Source of the DNA: Microcyclospora pomicola
Lineage: Eukaryota; Ascomycota; Dothideomycetes; Capnodiales
DNA length: 64,000 bases
Direction: 5' to 3'
Assembly: GCA_002786065.1 (NCBI GenBank)
Contig: NHNY01000006.1
Coordinates: 248,001 to 312,000, forward strand
Shown here piece by piece: positions 56,201 to 64,000 of the stretch (its first letter is position 1; every line of letters starts with the position of its first letter). Both the position numbers and the translations under genes were made by a program. The notes under the pieces were generated by a model. That model did not search any database. It was not told the origin of the DNA and saw nothing but the letters and a program-made list of their open reading frames with translations.

Positions 56201-56801
56201 CCAGTCGCACTTTGTTACCCTCGAGCAGATGTTCCGGACACTCGACCAGGACATTGGCTTCAACATCGAAATGAAATATCCTATGCTGTTCGAGACCGAG
56301 GAAGAAGGCATGGACACGTACGCCGTGGAGCTGAACTCCTTTGTCGACACTGTTCTCAAGATGGTGTATGATCTGGGCAGGAAACGCAACATCCTGTTCT
56401 CATCGTTTCATCCCGACATCTGCCTGCTGTTGTCCTTCAAGCAACCCAACTGTCCAGTCCTTTTCTTGACCGATGCAGGCTCCTCACCAGTCGGTGACAT
56501 TCGTGCTAGCTCACTGCAGGAAGCCATCCGCTTCGCCAGCCGATGGAACCTTCTTGGTATCGTCAGTGACTCCGAACCGTTCGTGCTGTGCCCGCGTTTG
56601 ATTCAGATCGTCAAGAACTCTGGCCTGGTGTGTATGTCCTACGGCTCACTGAACAACACGGCGCACAACAGCAAGCTGCAAGCGCAAGAAGGCATCGACG
56701 CGGTCATCGTTGACAGCGTCGCACGTGTACGAAAGGGGCTGACGGAGAGAGACGATGTGCTCCTACTTGGAAATGGGGTGTCGAACGTCACGATCGGCTA
56801 G
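53236..56801 (+). CDS. PHO81: PHO81/NUC-2-type phosphate-sensing CDK inhibitor (SPX-ankyrin-GDPD)
   Basis: Three exons, 53236-53245, 53303-53428 and 53482-56801 (introns 57 and 53 bp, GTAAGC..TCCAG, GTATGG..TGCAG), give 1151 aa. Exon 1 is only 10 nt (MKF plus one base). The SPX domain is residues 1 to about 180: MKFGQNLPRNQVPEWASAYI, DYKRLKKLIKAAEQ and NRRGFVKITKKLDKKI, the basic phosphate or inositol-pyrophosphate site. Ankyrin repeats run about 366-585 (GRMPLHYAAQYGLVEVSETL; AGETALHVAARFGLEDCARI). The C-terminal GDPD domain (about 812-1130) has HRGLGKN, LGENTMESF, VEFDVQMTKD and IYHDF. Family members sense phosphate starvation and inhibit the PHO80-PHO85 kinase, releasing the PHO4/NUC-1 activator. 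All three modules are complete. Confidence 0.96.
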
Positions 56802-57418
56802 ACATGCGACCTCCTTGGGTTTTGTTGTCTTTCGTAACATTATGAACTCACATGCGTGCATTGGAAGGGTCATAGGAGTTCTTTCGGACCATACAAAAGA
56901 ATACAGCTCGGAATTGGAGCGTTGCATTGGTGGTGCTCGCATCTCACACTGGAGATTGCTTGAGCTTGTTTGGGGTCATTTGAAACGATATATCATGCTG
57001 GAGGCGACGGAACACACTGGTCGTGTGGTGTATCAACTACCTCATCCTAGTACATAAATTTGCCAAAGGATAAACATTTGGAGAAGATCCATCAGCTCTA
57101 TACTACGAATTTGTCATGAGCTGTAGTGGCAACATTTTGATTATTCATTTAAATGCTCAGGATTGATTGCGTACCTGCTCGTGCCTGGCCGTGAAGTGAT
57201 GATGCCGGCTTTGGTGGCGGCCGGGTCGTGATCGACCTGAGCGATTCTCGAACCTCGGCGAAGTCACATGCCGCTATCGTAGGTAGACATGGCGTGCATG
57301 CATGATGCTCGTACATCTAATCACCACTCTCTCATATCCTCTTCTCGACTTCACCCTATTCATCAAGCTGGGGGATGTGAAAACTTGCACCAACTAATAC
57401 CCTGGGACCGACTGAACC
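56802..57418. other. Intergenic region between PHO81 and Lon gene
   Basis: 617 bp of 3' flank of PHO81 and promoter of the Lon gene. No gene or repeat seen. Confidence 0.45.
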
Positions 57419-60271
57419 ATGACCAAATCATCGTCGCCCGCACCACCGCGGACCCGTCTGCTGCCTCTCGTCCCTCTCCCCGCCTCCCTCGTCCTCCTCC
57501 CCGGCGTCACCGCGCGCATCCCCCTGGCGAACCGCGCCGACATCGCCGCCATCCTCGCCAACATCTACAGCAAGGCCGCCACCCCGCGCCCCGAAGCCTC
57601 CAGCGTCACCGTCGGATGTGTCCCGCTCAACAGCCCGTTCCTCAGCCCGGACGGCAAGCAGCTGCTCGAGGATGGCAGCGAGCCTGAGCGCGCCAAGCAC
57701 CCGGAGACTCAATCCGACCCGGCCCAGGCGAGGAAGGCCGATCTGTTTAGCTATGGTGTCCTGGCGCGCGTTACGGGCGTGCAGGGTCGCCGGCCCGGAG
57801 AGCTGTCGCTGGTCGTGGAGGGGGTGAGCCGGTTCCGGACCGAGAAGGTCGTGCGCGAGCGGCCGTATTTTGAGGCTAAGGTGGTGTCGTTCGAGGAGCA
57901 GACCGTCGACGAGCGTGACGAGGAGCTGGCACAGTCGTTCGCGCACTTGAAGCAGCTGAGCCGCGAGCTGATTGCGCTCATCCGGCTGTCGGCGCTACTC
58001 CCACGCGGACCGAGCACGAATCTGTCGCCGATCTTGGCGAGACGTCTGGAGCTGTTCATCGTCCGGAAGAACTTGCAGGAGGCGGGCGTGTTGGCGGATT
58101 TCATGACGAATATTGTGGAATGCAGCCGGGAGGATAAGCTGAGGATTCTGGCGGCGGAGGAGGTCAAAGAGCGACTGCAGAGGATCGTTGAGGTGCTGCA
58201 GAAGCAGATCGCTGGGTTGCAGGGAAACAGCAGGATCATGTCCATCACGTCGCAGGTGCCAGCAGGGACGGCGATCGATGAGGAGATCTACAAGAAGCTG
58301 CGCCAGGATCCGAGGTTCCGACGGATGGGGGCGAATGGACAGATGCCGCCTGGGTTTGGGGCAGCTAGTGGAGGTGCGAATCAAGGCGACGAAGAAGCGA
58401 ACGAGGTGGAGGAACTGAAGAAGAAACTCGACGAGGCTGGACTTACCCCCGAAGCTCGCAAGGTCGCCGACCGTGAGCTGAAGCGTCTGGCCAAGATGAA
58501 CCCAGCACAGGCCGAGCATCAGGTTTGCAGGAATTACTTGGAAAACCTTGCCGAGATCCCATGGACAAAGGTCACGGATGATCACCTTGACGCTGGCACG
58601 TTGTCTCGTGCGCGCCAGCAGCTGGACGACGATCACTATGGCCTGGAGAAGATCAAGAAGCGGTTGTTGGAGTACCTTGCGGTATTGAAGCTCAAGCAGG
58701 CGGTCAACGTCGATCTGGACAACCAGATCCAGGCTATCACCAAGGCTACTTCTCCAAAGGCAATCACACAAGGGGAAGGGAAAGAGAAGGAGGACGTGAA
58801 TGCAGATGAGGCCGAGGCAGCCCCTGCAGCACCGAAGCAAGAGCCGCCACGAGAGAAGACGCCGGAAGAGGTCAAGATCCTCAAGCACAAGAAGATGGTC
58901 GACAAGTCACCAATCCTATTACTGGTCGGTCCTCCCGGCACTGGTAAGACATCGTTGGCAAAGTCTGTGGCTACTGCACTTGGCCGGCAGTTCCACCGTA
59001 TCTCGCTTGGTGGCGTGCGCGACGAAGCAGAGATCAGAGGCCACAGGCGGACATACGTAGCTGCTATGCCAGGTGTGATCGTCAATGGACTCAAGAAGGT
59101 TGGCGTGGCCAACCCTGTGATCTTGCTGGATGAGATTGACAAGGTGGGCACCACCTCACACAACGGTGATCCATCCGCCGCCATGTTGGAGGTCCTCGAC
59201 CCAGAACAGAACCACAGCTTCACCGATCACTACGTGAACATCCCGATCGATCTGAGCAAAGTGCTGTTCATCGCGACCGCAAACACACTCGACACGATCC
59301 CGCCACCACTGCTTGACCGTATGGAGACCATCCAGCTCTCCGGCTACACCACCCTGGAAAAGCGTCACATCGCCACCAGGCATTTGATTCCGAAGCAAAT
59401 CACGACGAATGGGCTGAAGTCTGAGGACGTGCAGATGAAGGACGAGGTCATTGACAAAGTCATCACGGCCTACACTCGCGAATCCGGAGTGCGCAATCTT
59501 GAACGCGAGATTGGCAGCGTCTGCCGCTCCAAAGCTGTCCAGTTCGCGGAAGCGCGTGACACCAGCACCCTCGCCGCCTACTCACCCACCGTCAGCGTCG
59601 ATGATCTCGAAGACATCCTCGGCATCGAGCGCTTCGAGGAAGAACTCGCCGCACGCTTCTCCCCACCAGGTGTCGTCACCGGACTCGTCGCCTACAGCAC
59701 CGGCTCGCAAGGCAGCATCCTCTTCATCGAAGTCGCCGACATGCCGGGCACCGGCCGAGTCCAGCTCACCGGCAAGCTTGGCGATGTGCTGAAGGAATCC
59801 GTCGAGGTCGCCCTCACATGGGTCAAGTCGCACGCCTACGAGTTGGCCCTGACCCACGACCCCAACGAGGACATCATGAAAGCCCGCTCCATCCACGTCC
59901 ACTGCCCCTCCGGCGCGATCCCCAAGGACGGGCCCTCCGCCGGCCTCGCCCACACCATCGCCCTCATCTCGCTCTTCTCCGGCAAGCCCGTCCCCGTCCA
60001 CCTCGCCATGACCGGCGAAGTCTCGCTGCGCGGCAAAGTCATGCCCGTCGGCGGCATCAAGGAGAAACTCATCGGCGCCCTGCGCGCCGGCGTCAAGAAG
60101 GTCCTGCTGCCCGTGCAGAACCGCAAGGACGCCAAGGAGCTGCCCCGCGAGGTCACCGAGGGCCTCGAGATCGTGCTCGTCCAGCATATCTGGGAGGCGC
60201 TGCCGCATGTCTGGCCTGATGCTACGTGGCCGGGCCAGAGGGGTTGGAGCGGGTTTGAGACGCGCTTGTAG
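57419..60271 (+). CDS. Peroxisomal-type Lon protease (LONP2 family)
   Basis: Intronless, 950 aa. Domain order: Lon N-terminal substrate-binding domain (about 12-280, starting [20 protein letters not shown]), helical linker (about 300-400), AAA+ module with Walker [16 protein letters not shown] (about 504), Walker [12 protein letters not shown] and sensor residues, and the protease domain with catalytic Ser in PKDGPSAG (about 838) and Lys in [14 protein letters not shown] (about 881). There is no mitochondrial presequence, and the protein ends FETRL. TRL resembles a C-terminal peroxisomal signal (consensus S/A/C-K/R/H-L/M), so the peroxisomal class is favoured, removing damaged or unassembled matrix proteins. 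Conserved features of the mitochondrial PIM1 extension are lacking. The 5' 500 bp and 3' 700 bp are GC-rich, giving long antisense shadow frames. Confidence 0.93.
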   Translation: MTKSSSPAPPRTRLLPLVPLPASLVLLPGVTARIPLANRADIAAILANIYSKAATPRPEASSVTVGCVPLNSPFLSPDGKQLLEDGSEPERAKHPETQSDPAQARKADLFSYGVLARVTGVQGRRPGELSLVVEGVSRFRTEKVVRERPYFEAKVVSFEEQTVDERDEELAQSFAHLKQLSRELIALIRLSALLPRGPSTNLSPILARRLELFIVRKNLQEAGVLADFMTNIVECSREDKLRILAAEEVKERLQRIVEVLQKQIAGLQGNSRIMSITSQVPAGTAIDEEIYKKLRQDPRFRRMGANGQMPPGFGAASGGANQGDEEANEVEELKKKLDEAGLTPEARKVADRELKRLAKMNPAQAEHQVCRNYLENLAEIPWTKVTDDHLDAGTLSRARQQLDDDHYGLEKIKKRLLEYLAVLKLKQAVNVDLDNQIQAITKATSPKAITQGEGKEKEDVNADEAEAAPAAPKQEPPREKTPEEVKILKHKKMVDKSPILLLVGPPGTGKTSLAKSVATALGRQFHRISLGGVRDEAEIRGHRRTYVAAMPGVIVNGLKKVGVANPVILLDEIDKVGTTSHNGDPSAAMLEVLDPEQNHSFTDHYVNIPIDLSKVLFIATANTLDTIPPPLLDRMETIQLSGYTTLEKRHIATRHLIPKQITTNGLKSEDVQMKDEVIDKVITAYTRESGVRNLEREIGSVCRSKAVQFAEARDTSTLAAYSPTVSVDDLEDILGIERFEEELAARFSPPGVVTGLVAYSTGSQGSILFIEVADMPGTGRVQLTGKLGDVLKESVEVALTWVKSHAYELALTHDPNEDIMKARSIHVHCPSGAIPKDGPSAGLAHTIALISLFSGKPVPVHLAMTGEVSLRGKVMPVGGIKEKLIGALRAGVKKVLLPVQNRKDAKELPREVTEGLEIVLVQHIWEALPHVWPDATWPGQRGWSGFETRL

Positions 60272-60689
60272 TTCTGGACGGTCTCGTGGTTCTGTGATGA
60301 TTTAGCGGTTTATAGTTTTGTGGATAGGCATTTTCGTCCTTGCCTGATTGTCTTCTTCGGTCTGCGGATAGTAGATTGAGTATATACAGATGTGTACCAA
60401 TATCGATTGATTCGTAGTGGGACGCAGCGTCTGTGCTTCAGCACTTAGTGGTAGGGCTGACTGAGATGTGTTAGAGTCGGCGTGTACACGTACCTTACTG
60501 AGGTGTGGAGACAGCACAATCATTTTGGAAGCACTGGGCAAACATGTCGCGAGGGGTCGACGAGGGTTGCTTCAAACCAGTTTCATCGCTCTTATCTATC
60601 TGAGATGTGATTGCGGTGCGGTATTGAGTCTACATCAATGCTTCGCATATCCTTCTATCCACTGCCAGCTAGTTTACCCGCATATCCCT
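60272..60689. other. Convergent intergenic region, Lon gene / IDI1
   Basis: 418 bp containing both 3' ends. No hairpin of note and no gene. Confidence 0.45.
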
Positions 60690-61493
60690 TCACATCCTCC
60701 GGATCTGCGTCTCGCCCAAGTACTTGTCCAAGCCCGAGTCCAGGTGCTCCCACCACTCGAACAGCATCGTCTGGCAGATCAGCTTGAACCACGGGGTGAA
60801 GAGCAGCGTATCATCCTTGAACATCTCCTTGAGCTCGGCGGCAGTCACATAGCGAGCATCCCGCACCTCGTTCGGGTTGACGGCCATGTCGACGTCCGCC
60901 TTGATGAACAGGATGTAGTCGATCTCGTGCTCGCCCCACTTGCCGTCCGACGGCGCCTTGTAGTGTATCCGCGTGAGGAAGTCGAAGTTGTCGAGCGGCA
61001 CCTGGGCGGCGGGGATGCCGAGCTCCTGGTCGAGCTTGCGCTGCGCCGCGCGCTTCACGCCCGCCACGGCCGTCGGCAGCGTCGACCCTGTCTCGCCGGG
61101 GATCCCAAGCGGGTGCGAGCAGCACGTGTTGGTCCACATGTCCGGGAAGGTGATCTTCTCGGTCGCGCGCTGCTGCAGCAGCAGCCGGTTCTGCGAGTCG
61201 AACAGGAAGCACGAGAAGGCCCGGTGCAGCAGGCCCTTGTCGATGTTGCTCATCAGGTGGCACACTTTCTTCGACGCACTGCCGATCGGCTCGTCGTCGT
61301 TCGACAGCACGATGCACACCTCGTCCATCAGGCGGATCTGCTCGGCGTCGTAGCCTGCCAGGTCTGAGTCGCCGCTCGTGCCATTGGAGGGGTGCTGGGC
61401 CGGGGTTGCGATGATCGAGGTGTTGATCTCGGGAAAGAGGCGCAGGATTTCGGCGGTGGACGGAGGGGCGGTGATGGTGGTGGTCGTGCTCAT
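60690..61493 (-). CDS. IDI1: Isopentenyl-diphosphate delta-isomerase
   Basis: Intronless, 267 aa from the ATG at 61493; the frame opens at 61529 only with GTG. Nudix-fold isomerase of type I. Signatures: LHRAFSCFLFDSQNRLLLQQ, FPDMWTNTCCSHPLGIPGE with the catalytic Cys in TCCSHP, the Nudix-like AAQRKLDQELGIP, and KWGEHEIDYILF with the catalytic Glu in EHEID. It ends FEWWEHLDSGLDKYLGE. The enzyme interconverts IPP and DMAPP in the mevalonate pathway that feeds sterols and other isoprenoids. The N-terminal 45 residues are Thr/Ser/Pro-rich and variable. Divergent from MCM6, 287 bp between starts. Confidence 0.97.
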   Translation of the reverse strand: MSTTTTITAPPSTAEILRLFPEINTSIIATPAQHPSNGTSGDSDLAGYDAEQIRLMDEVCIVLSNDDEPIGSASKKVCHLMSNIDKGLLHRAFSCFLFDSQNRLLLQQRATEKITFPDMWTNTCCSHPLGIPGETGSTLPTAVAGVKRAAQRKLDQELGIPAAQVPLDNFDFLTRIHYKAPSDGKWGEHEIDYILFIKADVDMAVNPNEVRDARYVTAAELKEMFKDDTLLFTPWFKLICQTMLFEWWEHLDSGLDKYLGETQIRRM

Positions 61494-61780
61494 CGTGGCG
61501 ATTTGGGTTGTGGAGGAAGAGGTGAGCACTGGAGGGAGGAGAACAGCATCGTGTTTATGGGAAACGGTTATGGGACTTGTAGTTCAAAAATGGTTCGATG
61601 GCATGTGCCTGAATGTGGGGAAGGGTCCTTAAAGTGCTTGCATGTAAAGTCAGGACGTGGGGCCAATCTCGCGGGACGGTCACGTGTTTAGACGCGTTTC
61701 GTGATGCTCTTTGACGCGCCGTGGATTATGGTAGCATCTCTCTCGCTCAACACCAAACAGATTCAGTTCCAGCCACAGAA

Positions 61781-64000
61781 ATGTCGTCTCCTCCAGGAAT
61801 GCCGATGAGTAGCGATGGCCGGCGACGACAACGATCCTCCTCCCGGCCGCATGGTCCACCTTCTGTCAGCACACCGGGGGTGCATAGCGATATAGCGGGC
61901 TTTCCAGATGATGAGGTTGTCGGTTTGAGACAGATGCGACGGCAGCAACCCAGCACACAAGACATCCCTCGTGTAGTGGACGCAACCGCAGAGACACTGG
62001 AGATCCAGTTCGTGAGGTTCCTGGAGAAGTGAGTACTGGGATGCGACAGTAGAAATCCGCTTAAAACTAAATCCTTTGAATCCAGCTTTACCGAAGATCC
62101 TACTCCCTCCCTTCCTGCGTCGAGCGCTATCACTACCAACAGATACTATGTCGAGCAGATACATGGGCTTGCGCAATACGAGATCTCAACAAGTTACATC
62201 GACTTCCGACATCTTATGGACTGGGAGAGAGGCGTGCTGGCCAATGCCATTCAGTCGGACTTTTACCGATTCCACCCATACTTGCTACGGGCATTGAACA
62301 CGCTGATCTCAAAGTACGAACCGCAATACTATCGAGAGCACAGACAACCAGGATCGACAACTGCTCGGACAGACACCTCACTAGCAGATATGGACGAGGA
62401 CGATACGGTCAACAGACAGACAACGAACAAGCAGACGGACAAGATCTTTGCGTTGGCATTTTACAACTTGCCCTACGTGTCGCGGGTGCGACAGCTCAAG
62501 ACCGAGCAGATTGGAATGCTGACGTCCATTTCTGGTACGGTGACGAGGACGTCAGAAGTGCGACCTGAGCTCCACCTGGCAACGTTTGTCTGCGAGGGCT
62601 GCAATACTGTGATCCCAGATGTAGAGCAGATCTTCAAATACTCAGAGCCGACGCAATGCCCTAATGTCACTTGCGGTAACAGGCAAGGTTGGCGATTGGA
62701 TATTCGGCAAAGTACTTTCATCGATTGGCAAAAAGTGCGTATTCAGGAAAACAGCTCGGAAATCCCAACTGGAAGCATGCCACGTACAATGGACGTGATA
62801 CTGCGAGGCGAGATCGTCGATCGAGCCAAAGCTGGTGAGAAGTGTGTGTTTACTGGTACGCTCATTGTGGTGCCAGATGTCAGTCAGTTCAAGGTTCCTG
62901 GGAGCAGAGTACAAGCAGTACGAGACACCCAAGCTCCACGCGGTGGCGATGCTGGTGGCAGTGGCGTCAGCGGCCTCAGAGCGCTTGGTGTGCGCGATCT
63001 CACCTACCGTCTGGCGTTCTTGGCAAATATGGTGACCCCTGATGCCTCGACTCAAGGACAGAACGCGAAGCAGAATTTGAAAGGTCAAGCAGGTAACATT
63101 CTGACCTCTCTCAACCAAAGACCAGATCCCACCGACTCGACTGGCGAGGAAGCACAGCAGGAATATGTCAACACCCTCACCGAGGCCGAGAGAGATGATC
63201 TTCGTGATATGGTACAGCAATCAGAGAACATCTACATGAAGCTTGTCGACTCACTGGCCCCCATGGTGTATGGACACACTATTGTAAAGAAAGGTCTCCT
63301 ACTGCAACTCATGGGTGGCGTGAGCAAGACCACACCCGAAGGCATGGCACTGCGTGGAGACATCAACATTTGCATCGTCGGCGATCCCAGTACGAGCAAG
63401 TCACAATTTCTCAAGTACATTTGCTCTTTCATCCCGCGTGCCGTTTATACCTCTGGCAAGGCCTCCTCCGCAGCTGGTCTGACTGCGGCAGTCGTGAAGG
63501 ACGAAGAGACCGGCGAATTCACCATCGAGGCCGGCGCGCTCATGCTTGCCGACAACGGCATTTGCGCCATTGATGAGTTCGACAAGATGGACATTGCGGA
63601 CCAGGTCGCCATCCATGAAGCTATGGAACAGCAAACCATCTCTATTGCGAAAGCAGGTATTCAGGCGACGCTCAATGCCCGTACTAGTATCCTTGCTGCC
63701 GCAAATCCTGTTGGCGGTCGCTACAACCGGAAGACAACTCTCAGAGCGAACATCAACATGAGTGCTCCCATCATGTCTCGTTTTGATCTGTTTCACGTTG
63801 TGCTGGATGAGTGCAATGAGCAAGTGGACGAACATCTCGCACGACACATCGTGGGCATTCATCAGCTCAAGGACGAGGCTGTTCAGCCAGAATACAGCAC
63901 CGAACAGCTTCAGCGCTACATCCGCTATGCTCGGTTGACCCAACCCGTGTTCACGCCAGAAGCCAAGGTAGCACTAGTGCAATACTACAAAGAGCTGAGA
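61781..64000 (+). CDS. MCM6: DNA replication licensing factor MCM6 (3' end outside window)
   Basis: Exon 1 61781-62028 and exon 2 from 62086 to the right edge; the 57-bp intron has a GTGAGT donor and ATCCAG acceptor, joining FLE to NFTEDPTPSLPAS. 721 codons are present of an expected 950 or so. After a disordered Ser/Arg/Pro-rich N-terminus come the MCM N-domain, a zinc finger (CEGCNTVIPD, later CPNVTC, from about 251), and the MCM6-specific signature KVRIQENSSEIPTGSMPRTM that distinguishes it from MCM2-5 and 7. The AAA+ core has Walker A GDPSTSKSQFLKYI (about 514), Walker B CAIDEFDKMD (about 576) and the arginine finger SRFDLF (about 647). It ends inside the winged-helix-proximal region. It is part of the MCM2-7 helicase at replication origins. 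Confidence 0.97.

Noticed and set aside
57235-57260. Possible tRNA B-box (TTCGAG-like sequence on the minus strand)
   Set aside because: No matching A-box or cloverleaf could be found; the consensus GGTTCGANNCC is not met.
59582-60208. 208-codon minus-strand frame
   Set aside because: Shadow of the GC-rich 3' part of the Lon gene; Asp/Gly/Glu-biased and overlaps the catalytic domain.

Overview
The window looks like nuclear DNA of a filamentous ascomycete (Pezizomycotina; Dothideomycetes is my guess, not proven). The reasons are: mostly one or few-exon genes; introns usually 49-150 bp with GTATGT/GTGAGT-type donors, CTGAC-like branch sites and CAG/TAG acceptors; a gene every 2-3 kb on both strands; and typically fungal proteins (CHO2, PHO81/NUC-2, RPO41, CSC1/PHM7-type channel, pisatin-demethylase-like P450). 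I see no rRNA, tRNA, CRISPR array or recognisable transposon or viral element.

Layout. 1-4.2 kb: 3' part cut off at the left edge of a secreted or membrane cysteine-rich glycoprotein gene, then small spliced minus-strand genes of unknown function. 4.3-9.3 kb: a mitochondrial PPR-type protein and an HRI-like eIF2alpha kinase. 9.5-11.7 kb: a five-part (four-exon) Rab-GAP of the TBC family. 12.3-16.8 kb: a divergent pair of redox enzymes (FAD phenol-hydroxylase-like monooxygenase and cytochrome P450). 17.0-19.6 kb: a divergent iron-sulfur pair (bacterial PflX-like radical SAM protein and NBP35). 21.5-23.6 kb: a DHA-type MFS transporter. 25.6-30 kb: CHO2 (phosphatidylethanolamine methylation) converging on ESF2 (rRNA processing). 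30.9-33.6 kb: a CSC1/PHM7 osmosensitive-channel-family protein. 35.8-38.8 kb: a large protein whose C-terminus looks like a catalytically dead XPF fold followed by a helix-hairpin-helix region, a candidate Zip2/SHOC1. 39.5-43.8 kb: RPO41, the mitochondrial RNA polymerase. 43.8-53.2 kb: a gene-poor stretch with a triple zinc-module protein and a hidden four-exon gene of unknown function, and many CCTAGGTA-type palindromes. 53.2-64 kb: PHO81, peroxisomal-type Lon protease, IDI1 and the first three quarters of MCM6, cut by the right edge.

Most genes are housekeeping and unrelated in function. The local links I would take seriously are the three divergent pairs: FAD monooxygenase/P450, PflX-like/NBP35 and the XPF-like gene/RPO41 (the last probably only positional). 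The most novel content is the PflX-like/NBP35 pairing, the XPF-like protein, and several short-exon genes that single-frame ORF calling misses. All intron coordinates are read by eye from splice motifs and frame continuity; none is backed by transcripts.
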